Of a stretch of DNA of 64,000 nt, positions 50,479 through 62,975 are shown in pieces. The position numbers and the translations under genes were made by a program. This DNA comes from Phoebastria nigripes (taxonomy: Eukaryota; Chordata; Aves; Procellariiformes; Diomedeidae). Location: NCBI GenBank assembly GCA_035582835.1, contig JAYKAV010002574.1:352766-416765 (forward strand), read 5' to 3'. Position 1 is the first letter of the stretch; every line of letters starts with the position of its first letter. Under the pieces are notes generated by a model, which had not been told where the DNA came from, searched no databases, and saw only the letters and a list, made by a program, of their open reading frames with translations.

Positions 50479-53079
50479 CCTTCTCATTTGTATAGGCAAC
50501 TTACACAGAGGACAATCCTCTTAGTAAAGCTCTTAGGAAAGCTTTAATTTAGAAGATGATTTGGCCTGATGTTTCTAAAGCTGTTACAACATTTCTGGGC
50601 TATGCTGTAAAACTTCCCAGTGTAGTGAAAAGCTCTAATATATTGAATATGATGAGAGAGCAATAAGAAAACCTGCCCCCCTTTTCTGTTTTGGCCCTGT
50701 GACATGCCATTTTGGTTTTCTTTCTTAACATTAATAAGAGGGGGAAAAAAGAAGAAAATATTTTACATGGAGGTAGGCTGTTGTAAACTTAAAGTAAAAA
50801 ATAAAATCTATTAATAGATGGTAGGTGGTATGTTGTGCCTGAGACCGAGTCTCCTAGAAAGTGATCACGGAGGATGTTGTTATATAATGCCTGAAGTAGT
50901 TGCTCTTAAAAATAATAGTTTGCTTAAGAGGAAAAAAAAAAAGGGGGTGGGGGGTGGGAATAGTCTCTTCAAATTGATGTGTCTGCACAGATGTCTCCCT
51001 GAGTGATTCTCTGAGTGCAAAGAGGTCCTTTTCGCAGTCGGGGAAGTACAGGGCTGTGTGGTGCAGGCTGGCTGAGGAGCTGCAGGTTGTGGTGCTCGCC
51101 TGCTGCAGCTGGTCTAATTGTGGCTCAAGAGGCAGCACCTGTGTCTGTCCGCATCCTTACTCACCTCCAGATTTCAGCACTGTGAGGTTACGGGGACCAT
51201 AGGCATAACACTTTGTAGTGTTGAAGTCAACGGCAGTTTTGTTACTGACTCAAGTAACCTTGTCTTCGGTCAAAAATACCTCTTTCCTTTCCATTTTGCT
51301 TCCCAAAGAACCAGTAAGATGCTGCATGTGCAACTGTGTATATACCTTAGCTGCTTCAGTGTGTGTAGGTACACCTGTATACATACACACATGCACATGG
51401 GCTTCTCCTATATTTGGTTCTGACTTCAGGCAACTGTTTGAAAATGTAGATTCACATAATAATGTACCAAACACATAAAACCAGTGTTCTAGACCGTCAC
51501 CCTTAGCATATATTTACCAAAATGCAAAATAATATGCATTTTAGACACTTTACTACTTTCAGCTCCACTGGGTGGTTTGTTTGGCCTGTTTGCTTCTCTT
51601 ATTAGTCTCAACTCTCACAAAACCTGAAAATTCACATGGCGCGACAGCTTTAAAAAATGACAAGATACTATCAGTGTGCATGGTAATCCCTTGTTCTTAT
51701 ACCCTTCACACTGTTCAAACATAGTCATAGATATGCTTGCTCCTTTTATATTTACCTCCCCAGCTGTATTTTCGTTCAAATATTTATTCACAGCTGCATA
51801 ATAAATACAGTTTGATTTGTAACTAATTGTAGTAACTGATTTTCATTATTTATGGAGGTCATTGTCAGAATTCTTTTATGGTTCTGACTGCGAAGAAACT
51901 TACAGTGATAACTTCATATGACCGCAGCAATAAAATAATTAACTGGCTCACTTAAAACAAGTCAATGACCAGGGCATTAACTCTTAATATTTCAGGAATT
52001 ATTTACACTTCTGTATTCATGCTTCTGCAATTCTATTACTTTCTGATTGATAGGATTCTGTTCTTGTTGTATTATAAGCGTTAATTATCTTACTAACATA
52101 CTTCTATGTTAAATTACTAATTTTGGAGAAATTAGGATGCCTGTCAGATTCAAAAATTGAATGTGTGTTCTAATTTGTTCCCAGAGCTATGAAATAACTG
52201 TGGGCTAGGGTGGAAAAGCATTATGGGTATAGGCATACAAAGGAGCTTGCCAAGTGTCTATATACCATAAAATGTCTTAAATCTGCAGACATAAAAGTAG
52301 GATGAAGACACAGCCATTAAAAAGGCAGTCATTTTTGAGTGTCGCATAATTTAGACACTTTAAGTTATTGAAGTGTCGCGAGTTTATTGCACCTAATTCA
52401 TTAATACAATCATTTGGGATTCACTTATGTCTCTTGCTCTGCCCCAAAACAGAGGCTAAAAGTCTGTTTAAAATGCACAGACTCTGCTTCAGCAGTAAAA
52501 GCCTAAAATGTTTCTCAAAATATGGAGACATGAAAAATAACAACTTTACTGTAGTCCTTGCAGGTAACGGGTGGACGTGTTCCTGTTTGTTTATATTTGT
52601 CTATTAAAGTAGGGCAGAGAGATCCAATAAAGACCAAATGAGTTTGGTTCCCATTTAGTTTTTCTATTGCCACATTAGGTGACATCTGTATAGGGAAAAT
52701 AGCCTGTTGCTTTGGCCTCTAACCAGGACCAAAAAAAAAAAAAAAACCAAAAACCTTGTTACTGCTTTCACGCTTTGAAAAATAAAAAAATAAATTAAAA
52801 AAAAAAATTGTCATTTATTTTTAATCCTTTCATATGCTGAATTGGCTTTTCTTAGTTTGCAGGTTCTCTTGTGTTTCTTTCCTACCCAGGAGCACTTTTG
52901 ATGTGTTTAAGCAGTTGACAAAACAGTGCTAAGGTGTAGTATGAATGAAAAGGGGCACCACAGAGAGCTGGAGACAAAAGAATCCACTTGATTGTAATAC
53001 AGGCGGAGTTTTGACAAAACACCTTGTGTGATACCTGAGACAATTATACACATGAAGAGTTTTTACTTTTAGGTTCTTC

Positions 53080-53103
53080 AAAAAAAAAAAAAAAAAAAAA
53101 AAA
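53080..53103. repeat. Poly(A) tract next to the exon 2 acceptor
   Basis: Twenty-four A on the sense strand ending 37 bases before exon 2. It abuts the likely branch-point motif. Confidence 0.9.
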
Positions 53104-53104
53104 T

Positions 53105-53140
53105 TCTCACCTTTTGTTATCTTTTTTTTCCCCTAATCAG
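53105..53140 (+). promoter_or_regulatory. TENM3: 3' splice signals for TENM3 coding exon 2
   Basis: A CTCAC word (branch A at 53109, fitting yUnAy) lies 32 bases before the exon. A T-rich tract broken by a few other bases (53111-53133) follows, then CCTAATCAG with the AG at 53139-53140. An upstream alternative AG follows a T-rich stretch at 53071-53072, but using it would put the A24 tract into the exon. Confidence 0.7.
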
Positions 53141-53419
53141 GACAGAATTTTACCCTAAGGCAGTTAGGAGTTTGTGAACCAGCAACTCGTCGAGGACTGG
53201 CATTTTGTGCGGAAATGGGGCTCCCCCACAGAGGTTACTCTATCAGTGCAGGGTCAGATGCTGATACTGAAAATGAAGGAGTGATGTCTCCAGAGCATGC
53301 CATGAGACTTTGGGGCAGGGGGGTCAAATCAGGGCGCAGTTCCTGTCTGTCGAGCCGTTCCAACTCAGCCCTCACTCTGACTGATACCGAACATGAAAAC
53401 AAGTCCGACAGTGAAAATG
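53141..53419 (+). CDS. TENM3: Teneurin-3, second coding exon (residues 78-170)
   Basis: This exon continues the intracellular domain. Joined to the previous exon it completes a Gly codon and reads [18 protein letters not shown], then the conserved [40 protein letters not shown] and a Ser-rich block ending in [13 protein letters not shown]. These are hallmark teneurin N-terminal motifs, and the variants CEPATRRG and [12 protein letters not shown] fit TENM3. The exon is 279 nt (93 codons), phase 1 at both ends, so skipping it would keep the frame. The donor is AAATG|GTAAGT, close to consensus. The acidic/Ser-Thr cluster is a plausible phosphorylation region. The proline-rich segment, the membrane anchor, EGF repeats, NHL propeller and YD-repeat shell all lie beyond the window. 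No lesion is seen. Confidence 0.97.
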
Positions 53420-56400
53420 GTAAGTTCTTACGCATATGCCCATATATAAATCAATGTTTTATTTGCTGTTTTGGTTGACACTCAATAATTTTAAATCATG
53501 AAAGGAATGGCCTTGAATTATTTACCTACTTTTTTTTTTTCTCCTCCTCCCAGAAAAGTCAATATTCAGTATCAGTCCTAACTAATGCAGGCTTTGGGTG
53601 TGGTGTTTTAGCTGTAATTTTGAAAGAGTTTAATCACAAAAAAGATTAGCTCTGTTTTATCTCAGGCCATGTCACCTGTTGCCCTTTGGGGAGCAGCTAA
53701 GTGGTGATAAAGTTGATCCCCAAGGCCTGCTTGCAATCAGAGGTTTCATTGTAAACTCTTCTTCAAGACATCTTGGAGAAGTTGCAGAATCTTAGAATGG
53801 ATGAATGAACGCAAAGAATAGCTTATTAACAGGGCTCATGTGATTGGAAAACAAATTTGATTGTGCTTTAAACTTCCTAGTTGATGAGGGCAATTGGAAT
53901 TGTGGTGAAGAGGGACATGTGGCCTTTGATGTGCCTGGGGGACTGGATTACTGTGCAATTAAAATCTGCAAAAAAAATCTAAACAGCAGCTCTGTAGGAT
54001 GTGGGGTATGACCATTGTATATTAAAGCTTAGTGTTTAAATTAAAAGAGGTTAATACAATTGACTGATTCATTTTTAAAGCTTTTCAAAAATTTTTACCT
54101 CCACTTGAGGTAATGAACAGAACCTAATGTGGTGTTAAATGCTAAATGCACAAATCTTAGAAAACATTTTATCTTTAACTTCTTTTTATTTGCAGATTTT
54201 CAGCTTTACTAGAATTAAAATGATTGTTCTATTAACTTCATGACTTTCTATATGACACATTCAAAAGAGGAATGAAGAAAAATGAGTAAAAATGAAAATT
54301 AGAGTGATGGTGATTGCCTGCATGTCTACACGTCATTTTATTAATTTATTAAACTTGTCTGCTCAGCTGTACAAAAGTCAGAGCAATTTTATTTCTATCC
54401 TCTGGCAATAGCTGTAACACATTGTGGGGAAACAGCAATGTAGGTGTGTATGTATGGTAATCCTTTTTATTTTAAACTACAAGCAATAATGTTTAGTCCT
54501 ACCTATTTATTATTTTAACTTCAGTTTGAGAAGACAAAACCAAAGCTATATTTTGGTATTATTCATACTTGTTGCCTTTCCTCTGGTGTCTGGTTCTAAC
54601 GGAAGATGCCTGTGCAAGACAGCTGTCTCAGATGGGATCCTCCTTTTTGTGTTGGACTTAATGCTGCATGGAACCTGAGGAGACAGCTCTCAGTGTTCAC
54701 AGGTGTCTTGTCTCATGCTTGGAAAATTTGTTTTGAGTCAGAGGCAAGTTTTGAAAGAGGAGGACAGGAGTACTTGCCTACCTCCTTTTGGCAGTGGAGT
54801 TTCTGTTGGATGACTCTTGATATTTCAGCAGCAAAGCAATCTAGAATATATTGTTGAGCGGTCCTGTGATTTTCCTTTTGAAAGGTCTATGCTGAAACAG
54901 ACTCTCTTGAGTCTTTTGTAAAACCCTAGGTTAATGATCTTGAAAATACATATTTATATATACACGCACGCACACACACAATTTCCTTAAGTAGTCGTAT
55001 CTTTACATTACCAAGGAGGTGACTGCTTCAGAATTATAATAGGTTTGGTATACTTTTTTATAAACTTGATATTTACAATTTTTAAAAATGCAAAATGCCT
55101 GATTACAATATGCCAAAACTCCCACCATGGGTTTAGAATTACAGTTTTATTTTATTTTTTCATGTGTGAGAAGACTGTGAGTATGTTAGAAAAGACATTA
55201 TTCTGCACTGGTTAAAATTATGCAAGGAATGTCTGATGTTTGATACAACTTCAAAGAAGAGTTTAGTCACTAAAAAGGATTACANTTGATTTATTTATTG
55301 ATAGGGAGGCCAGCAGTCCAACTTAAGAAGGTACTGGGACTGCTGTGAGGCTAATGAAAATTTGATGGCTTGAGGGTCCCCTAGGGTTATGAAACATATA
55401 TAACTCNGACCATGTCATGGGTTGCCATTTCAGTGGAGATGTTACAGAAGTGGTGAGAAGCTTAATCTTCTTTGGTATTTTTCTCTGGATTTTTGTTTCC
55501 ACTGAACATGGAATATTTGGCTGAGAAACGATTTTATACACATAGATGGAACTCAGTATGTTAAATGCTCACAGTAAATACAAAATATAATTTAAAGCCA
55601 GGGAAGTCTTATCGTCCTGGCAGGCACAGGTGCTCTAATCAAAGGACCAAACTGCAGGTGTGAGTTTTGTTAATTTATGGCCTGAAGTTAATAGTTGTGC
55701 CAGTATACTGTTAAAATCTGACAAATCTGGTAAGACTTTAAAACCAAGGTTAGAGTTCAAATGAGTCCTCTGTACTGCGTCCCCCTTTGCTGTGTGTGAA
55801 AGCTTCCTGAATGAATTTTGATGGAACTGTTTTACAGGTAAATGCATTTCTATGCAGCATGTTTATCTCTAAGTTAGATAAGGAGCAGCAGGTTATGATA
55901 AGCAAAACACAACAACAGATCATACTTTCCTTACCTAAAGGCCTCAGTTCTTGAGCAATCCCGCTCTTCACCCAGTAAAACTATTCACTGTTTGAATAGT
56001 CCATTACCATAAGCAGACCTTATTGGAGTTAATGGGACTATTCACGATGATGTGACTTATGCTACAGGTTTATGAACTCAGGATTAACCGTTTGTTGAAT
56101 GTACTTGGGGTTTTCTTTCTCACCAATTAGGCAAGAAGAGAAGCATGGCATCAAAATACGATTTCCTTTCCTTCCTTGTAACCATTGTGGGTATTTGCTC
56201 TTCTGAAATAGTTGTGGATTGCATATCCCTGAGGAAGGCAAAACTCAAGGTTCTGTTGCATAATTACAATGAATAAGTGGAAGTAGTTTGTTGAAGATAC
56301 TAACTGGTATTTGTCAAGGTCTCAACATTATGTTTCTAAGATCCTACGAAAGCAACCTCAATTTGTGAATAATATTGGCAGGATTAGAAGTTTCTTTAAA

Positions 56401-59400
56401 TAAATAATACTGCACATGATTAAGTTGCAAAATTTTAAATACACTAATAACATAGCATGAATGCCAGCAGAATTTTTTTTTCTTTTTTTTTCTTTTTTTT
56501 TTTTTAGAAAGCATTAGAACTGTTTTCCAAACATAGGGTTTATAGGTGTATTCTCACATCAAAGTTTTAAGTTACTGCTCAGTGAATCATTCTGAAGAGA
56601 AATATTTTTCTTTGAGCTCATTCGAGTTCCATATATGACTCTTGGCATCATATTCTGAGAGATTTGTCATGTCAGCCTCCCTGAAGGAGGACCTGCATCT
56701 GTTAATCTGGGCAAACTACCAGTGTCACGTACAGTATGATGTATCAGTTGGAACACACTGAGCACGCATGTGCTTCTTCAGGCTTTCTTCTCGATTCCCA
56801 TTGCAAGTTATTTCATAAACACTGCATCAAGAAATTTATGTTAGTAATTGTTCTAGGAGCTGTGGCTTTGAAATACAAGCAGCCCATCTTTTAGATGCTT
56901 GCCAGTAACTTTATGTTGTTAAGCTGTTCTAAGATTACTAAAGCTTGTCTTTTAAACTTGATAAATATTCCAGCAGAGTATGAGCTAGAAGTTATAGTTA
57001 GGCTTCAAATGGCCCTTTTGCTTAAAGGGTCAATATATTTTTAAGGTATCTTAGAATCCACTTATTTATTTAAATTATTATTAAATCCATTACACTGCAA
57101 TCTCTGACTTCATGAGACATCAGAAAGCTAATAAGCAAAACATGAAAGTTAATTGAGGAAGTTATTCTTAAAGTCCAGCTCCTTATGGAGTTAGTTATTT
57201 ATTTATTGTAAAGTTATATGACCAGTTTTGTATGCGCTTTTTGTGCCAAACTGAAACTTAGGCTGTGGCAATGATTGTGACTGGAAAGTTGCTCATTTAA
57301 GACTTAAGCAAGTCCATGTCACCTTCTATCCCTTTGGAAGCAGTATTGACAGTGCTTCTGAAAAAGAGTTGGGCACTCCAGATAGATGCGTGCCATATAG
57401 TTGACTCTGCCCACAGTCACAAAGACTAGCTGGGCGTACAGAAAATAGTTCTGATGGCACTGGAATGTGGGGGTTTATCTTCTTATTTAGTGAAAGTTTT
57501 GCCCTGATGGCGGGTTGTTAGAAGACACAGGAGATCAGGATGTAGCAAAATAAAAAGAAGAAAGGGAGAGAGGAGTATGAGATCATGGCCTCAGGCAGTT
57601 GTTCTGAATTGGTTAGATAAATGATTTGAAACTTGGACCCATTTTTCACAGATACAGAAAAGTAGATATTGCTGGTAGAATGTTCGTTGCTGAGGATTTC
57701 TGTAAAGAGAAAATACCAGTTTATCAGCTGCATGGGCACCTGCTTTCTTCCTCTCCAACTTAGCCAGTTTCTGAAGATAGCATTCCTGTGAACCTGGTAC
57801 TCTCTTGTCCTTCCCAAACGGTGAATTTACTGGCATTCAGATCTCTGAAAACCAAGAAATACATTGGTAAGATACTTATCAAGACATTTTAAATTTGTCC
57901 TCTCTAACCCAGTACATCTATAACATATACTTGAAGTCTGCATTCTTAAATAACGCACATCATTCAGGATGTAGTGTTACACGTTTTCACCTGTTTAACA
58001 TCCTTCTTTATGCTAAGGCAAAACTTGACTTAGATNAACTCTACTGAATAGGAGCTGCTTGGAACCTGCTAGCCAAATGCGGAGCCTACTGATTAAAACC
58101 AGCCACATAGCTGACAAATTAATACTCATCTTACACCATTTACAGCTTCTTCACTCTTTCGCACAGTATTGCATCTAGCAATTATCTACCCCTCATTAAG
58201 CATGCCAATATCTCTTAAATCCTGCTTTGCTGCTAAGAAATTTCATGACCAGGAAATCAGTCTGTTTTATTGTTGACAGAAGTCAGCTCTGAAGTAATAT
58301 TTAGTATCTAAACAGGCATACAAATTTTTCTTTGGTTACAGACACATACATCCATACACAAAAGTAGTCATCCCTGGTTTTCTGCAATATTATCACAAGT
58401 TTTCTGTAGTTATGCCAGTTTTCAGATTCTGTTATATTATGATTGTAGTTCTGTGGATATATTTCAGTAAACCTTCCTAGTGTTGACTGTTAATGCAGTT
58501 GAAAAGAATATTGATAATTCCTTTGGCTAGTGGTAGCCAAAGAGGGAACAGCTGGGCTGACCTTTTTCCAGTAACTTTTTGGGATCTCCTGTATTTCAGA
58601 GGTTTGAGTGTCACTGAACTTGCTGTTGAAGAAAGGCATGAGATTCCAAAGGGCCATCTTAATGATGCTTTCATGATGGGAGTCTGGTACAGATCATCAG
58701 GCCAGAGGATGAGGCTCTTTGGAAACACTTAACCAAATCTTCTGATGCACAGGAACTGTAGGCTTAACAACAGCTGACAGCAATAAAATTAGAATTGGGG
58801 TCTGCAAGGAAAAACAAATCTAAGAAGAAAATTTCAGAGAATTCACTCTTGGCTGTTAAGCTTATAAATCCTTCTAATGTTAAGGAGCGGTGAAAGAGGT
58901 GTTTAAAGACCAAGTGTCATAGCTCAGGATTTCTCTAGAGATCTGAATTTCAAGAAAGAACCATGCAGAAAACGGAAGGAAGGTCAAATTTCTGAGGAGG
59001 AGCTTAAAAAGATGCAATTGGGGTGGTCCAGACATACAAATAAAATTGAGACATNATCAGCAAAAAAGTGAAGAGTTGTACAGAAACATGAATGCTAAGA
59101 AAAGGGAAAAGAGGGAGTTGATTTATTACTTAACAGTGAAGGAAGACTGGTAATATATTGCTGATGTGTTTTCTTCTGGTTGTTTTTCTTCCAGCATTTG
59201 CTACCTGAGTAACTGATCACAGAGCTAACATTCATACTATTACATAAAGGATTAGAGGTTGGTTAGGTAGGTGAAATCTGTCCTGCATGTATAGAGTATC
59301 TACAGCGTCTGGGCTTTTTATGACTCATGTTTGAGAAATCATTGAGGATGGATATAGTTCTGGAAGGCAAAAACAAACAAACAGGACAACTTCAGAAGGG

Positions 59401-59996
59401 GCAAAGAGAAGGAGGAGGAACCTGCCTAATCAGTTAGACAGGAAACATCCTAGAAAAAAAACGTAAAAAGTTTATGCTTTATAACAATAAGCATGTGGTT
59501 GTACTAAATGAGTCTTGTCAAGCTATACTGATTTCCTTCTGTGACAGTGTAAGCCACTTCTTGATGAGGAAAAAGGAGCAGATGCTAACAGTAATAGGTA
59601 TTTTGATATTAATAAGGCTTCTGACACTGCCTCTCTCCTGACATACTCATAAATAGAGACACAGGGTCTAGGTTCATTATTTCAAGATAAATGTACAACT
59701 TATCGGAAAAATCAGTAAAGAATGATTATCAGTATTTCATGAACTGGCAAGTTGAATCAAATAGTACTCCATGTAGTGCGTCAAGATTTTCTTAATGACT
59801 TGGATAATGCAAATAGAATGTCGTAACCTGGAAAGAATCACATACGCTTTGTAGGACAGGATGAAAGCTGGAAAAATAATTCCACATGAAAAATTGCAGT
59901 TCAGTAAATACAAGTGCAAAGACCTACATTTAAGTGAGAATAATAAAATTTCCCAAATGTGAGAAAGACAAGTGGCTGAATCACAGTCCTTTAGAA
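53420..59996 (+). other. TENM3: TENM3 intron after coding exon 2 (start of), no gene seen
   Basis: Intron opening with GTAAGT. It has long AT-rich stretches, T-rich interrupted tract 56473-56505 and short CA/TA microsatellites near 54.95-54.98 kb. No exon encoding the next part of the teneurin N-terminus is recognisable within the window, so this intron extends past 64000. Confidence 0.8.
56473..56505. repeat. Interrupted poly(T) tract
   Basis: T-run broken by two C residues, followed by AG. It resembles a polypyrimidine tract plus acceptor, but no coding exon follows. Confidence 0.85.
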
Positions 59997-61500
59997 AATC
60001 ATAGAATAATTCAGCTTAGAAGGGACCTTTTGAGGTCATGTGGTTCAACCATCTGCTTAGAGCTGGACTAACATTAGTTTAGATGAGGTTGCTTAAGGCC
60101 TTGTTCAGCTGAGTTTTGAAAATTTACAAGAAGAGAGATTCCACATCATCTCTGGGCAGCTGTTCCGGTGCTTAACCAACTTTAACTGTGATTTCCAACA
60201 CCCCCCCACCCCCACCCCCCTTTATATCTAATCAGAGTTTCCCTTGCTGCAATTGTGATCCCTGCCTTGGGTAGTGGAAGACCAAAGTTAGATTTCCACC
60301 TTTTGCCTTTTCCAGGCTCGCTCAGCTTCTCTTCGAGTTGTATGCTTCAGCCCTCCAATCATAATGGTCAGTCTCCACTGAATTCATTCCAGTTTGTCAA
60401 TGTTGTATGAGTACTGGCAAGCTCCAAACTGAATATTGTACTCTAGATCTGGTCTTCAAATGCTGAATAAAAGGGACTGATCACTTCCCAGGGTATGCTG
60501 GCTCCATTCTTCTGAATGCAACCCAGTATGTGGTTAGGCCTTATTGCTGAAAGGGTACACTGCTGAACTTGTTGTCCACGTTGACTCCCCAGGTCCTTTA
60601 CTACAAAGCTGCTTTCCAGTGGGCTCCCAGCTAGTACTGTTAGATGAGGTTATTCTGCCTTCGGAATTCATGAGGTTTTTTCAGCCAATTCTTACAGCCT
60701 GTTGAGATCCCTCTGAAAGGCAATCCTGCCCTGCAGTGTGTTGATCATTCTCTCCAGCTTGGTGTCATCCACAAACTTGCTGAGGGCACATTCCATCCTA
60801 TTCATTCTCAATANGTTCAATGTAGTACAGACATAAAACAGCATCAGCCCCAATATTAGCCCCTGAGGAACGTGATTAATATTGGCCAACAGTTGGTCTT
60901 TGCACTACAAAACACTATTTTCAGCCTCTTCATACAGCCAGTTTTCCACAAACTGCACTTTGTAGCTCACCCATCCAGTCCATCTCTGTCTGGCTTGGCT
61001 ACCAGGATACTATGGGAGACTATGTTGAAAGCCTTGCTAAACTCAAGGAAAACAACATCTGCTGCTCTCTCTTTGTCTGCTGAGATAATTATCTGTTCAT
61101 AGAAAGCAATCAGGTTGTTTGGGTGTGATTTGCCTTTGGTAAATATATGTTAGGTGTTCTCAATCACTTTATTTTCCTGGAGCCCTGTCTAGGCATATGA
61201 AGGATAAGTCCAGCAGTATTTGTTCCATAATCTTCCCTGGGAGACTGGGGTGAGGCTGACTGCCTCTACTTCCCCACATACTCCTTGCCCTTCTTGAAGA
61301 TAACATGACCTTTATCTTCTAAAACGTCATCAAGAACCTTCCTCCATTGCCTTGACCTTTCAAGGAATCACAGAGTGGCCTTTCAATGACATTGGTCAGC
61401 TCTGCCAGCACCCGTGGATGCCTCCTGTCTAGTCCCCTGGACTTGTGTCTGCCCAGCTTGTGTAAGTGGTGCCTAACAGCTTGCTCTTCCTCTGCAGTGG
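59997..61500 (-). mobile_element. Old CR1 LINE, minus strand
   Basis: About 1.5 kb of a diverged CR1 inserted antisense to TENM3. Its 3' end is at the low coordinate (TCATAGAATAATTCAGC...). Minus-strand frames show decayed ORF2: 60692-60889 contains a reverse-transcriptase block with SKFVDDTKL in place of the usual FADD. The frame at 61319-61657 contains a segment like the region preceding RT (HPRVLAELTNVIERPL). Frameshifts and stops separate them. The upstream limit is fuzzy, between about 61490 and 61650. A C-rich patch (60201-60220) lies within it. Confidence 0.88.
60201..60220. repeat. C-rich tract (C7-A-C5-A-C6)
   Basis: Three long C runs separated by single A. The minus strand is a G-rich sequence capable of G-quadruplex folding. 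It lies inside the old CR1. Confidence 0.8.
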
Positions 61501-62975
61501 TAGGGCTTCTCGGCTGTGGTTGAGCTTTGGCTTCCCTATCCCCCGTCCTGCGTGTCCAGGAAACATTTCTGTATTCCTCCTGGGCAGCCATCAGCTGAAG
61601 GTTACAGTGGTTATTTGTCAATGGTGTTTTCTGTGGTATGTGAGGTATATATTCCACGACCTTATAATGTGTCTTTTGTATACAGCACTGCTGAAATAAT
61701 CAGACTACTGCACTCAGCAGTGCTAAGACAGAAATACTGTGTCTCTGTGACTGGTTTTGGGACTACATTTTGAGGAAAATGCCAGCCAACTGGAGGCCTA
61801 GAGAAAGGTTAACAAGAATGATCAGAAGTTTTAAACACACAACACTAGAAGAGATTGGGAGAATTCAGACTGTTGCGCCTAGCATGTTCTGTCTAGATGT
61901 TGCTGCTGTTATAAAAGCCACGTATGGCAAATAGGACCAGAAGCAAACGACGCAAATAGCAAAAAGTAGAAGTCAGCTCAGACAGTGGCATTCCAAGGAT
62001 AACTCGGTGAAAGAGATTGCTGGGGACCATGCAAATATTTAATCATCTAACATATTTTCCAAAACAATTCTAAAATGTTGGTGTTGTTCCTGTCGGTCCT
62101 GATTTGTGGGAGAGGATGGACAAAAGAAATTCTTCACTTCCTTTCTGGTTTTGTTTTCTGTGAGTCAGTTGCGTTATTCAGTCCAAAAATTAACGAGCGG
62201 GAAGCGTGTTGAGAAAATGAAGGCTATAAAAATGTTGCTCTGCAATTTACTATAATATTAATATTTATATCTTGTTTTTTCTTCTAATTGGAAATGGTTA
62301 ACTTTCCATAGATTCCCCCCCCCCCTCCTCATTTTAAGTTTGACATAAAAATATTGCTGTTCAGTCCCTCTAAACAAAATGTGTTCTTCTGGACGTGCTT
62401 GCGCAAGGAAATCTTGAAGAAAACAGCTCTTTTTCATTTAAGTTGTGTTTTAATTGTGAGGTTGCCATGAAAGCAAAGCGTGCTTTGCACATCTATAAAC
62501 TGATGATCTCTGCTGTTTTGATTTGGAGTGTGGTTTTGATGTCCTTGAAAAATCACAGTGGTAGCAGTAAATTGTTTTAATTAATGAATTAGAGAGCAAC
62601 AGATTTGCTGAGTCAGGTTTATTGACGTAATTATCACTGGAATAAAAAGGAGAAATAAAAAAATCTGTCAGAGCTGTGAGATTATTTGGTTTGTTGTCAT
62701 TTGAAAGCAAGTTTCTCAGCCACCACTTCCTTCATTTCCTGTATAGTTACGTGGATATGGGGGGGGGGGGTGTACCCCCCATATATACATACACATATAT
62801 ACACATACATTTATATATTCATTAGACAAAAGCAAATTAATGGTAAATTCTAAATAATACCAGTTCTATATAAAGAGTAGGCTTATTCATATTCAGTTGT
62901 GTTAAAGGTGTTGTTTAAGCTTCATGTAATTTTGATTTGAAATAAGATTTTAATTGTATTTTCTTGTATAATTAA
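61501..62975. other. TENM3 intron segment between two CR1 copies, no gene seen
   Basis: About 1.5 kb of non-coding DNA with a poly(C) run near 62316 and a G-run hairpin with an adjoining TA/CA microsatellite at 62755-62820. No exon is recognisable. Confidence 0.6.
62755..62820. repeat. G12/C6 hairpin plus TA/CA microsatellite
   Basis: ATAT followed by twelve G (62759-62770) can pair with CCCCCCATAT (62775-62784). A degenerate (TA/CA) repeat then continues to about 62820. Homopolymer length may be unreliable. Confidence 0.75.

Larger units (their letters stand above)
39755..53140 (+). other. TENM3: TENM3 intron between coding exons 1 and 2
   Basis: A 13,386-bp GT-AG intron in phase 1. It contains an old CR1 3' fragment (about 40.43-40.58 kb), a MIR/CORE-SINE-like relic (45.05-45.22 kb), a (TC)n microsatellite (49352-49374), a G/T-rich tract (50363-50478) and poly(A) tracts near 52.73 and 53.08 kb. 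No additional coding exon with teneurin-like sequence is recognisable. The longest open frames (for example 43130-43516 on the minus strand) match no family I know. The stretch at about 51.77-51.99 kb is rich in homeodomain-like words. Confidence 0.85.

Noticed and set aside
53420..53478. Continuation of the exon 2 frame past the donor
   Set aside because: Intronic read-through after a strong GTAAGT donor; the extra residues are not teneurin-like.
56473..56507. Long T tract followed by AG, looking like a splice acceptor
   Set aside because: No coding or conserved sequence follows; most likely just a homopolymer in the intron.
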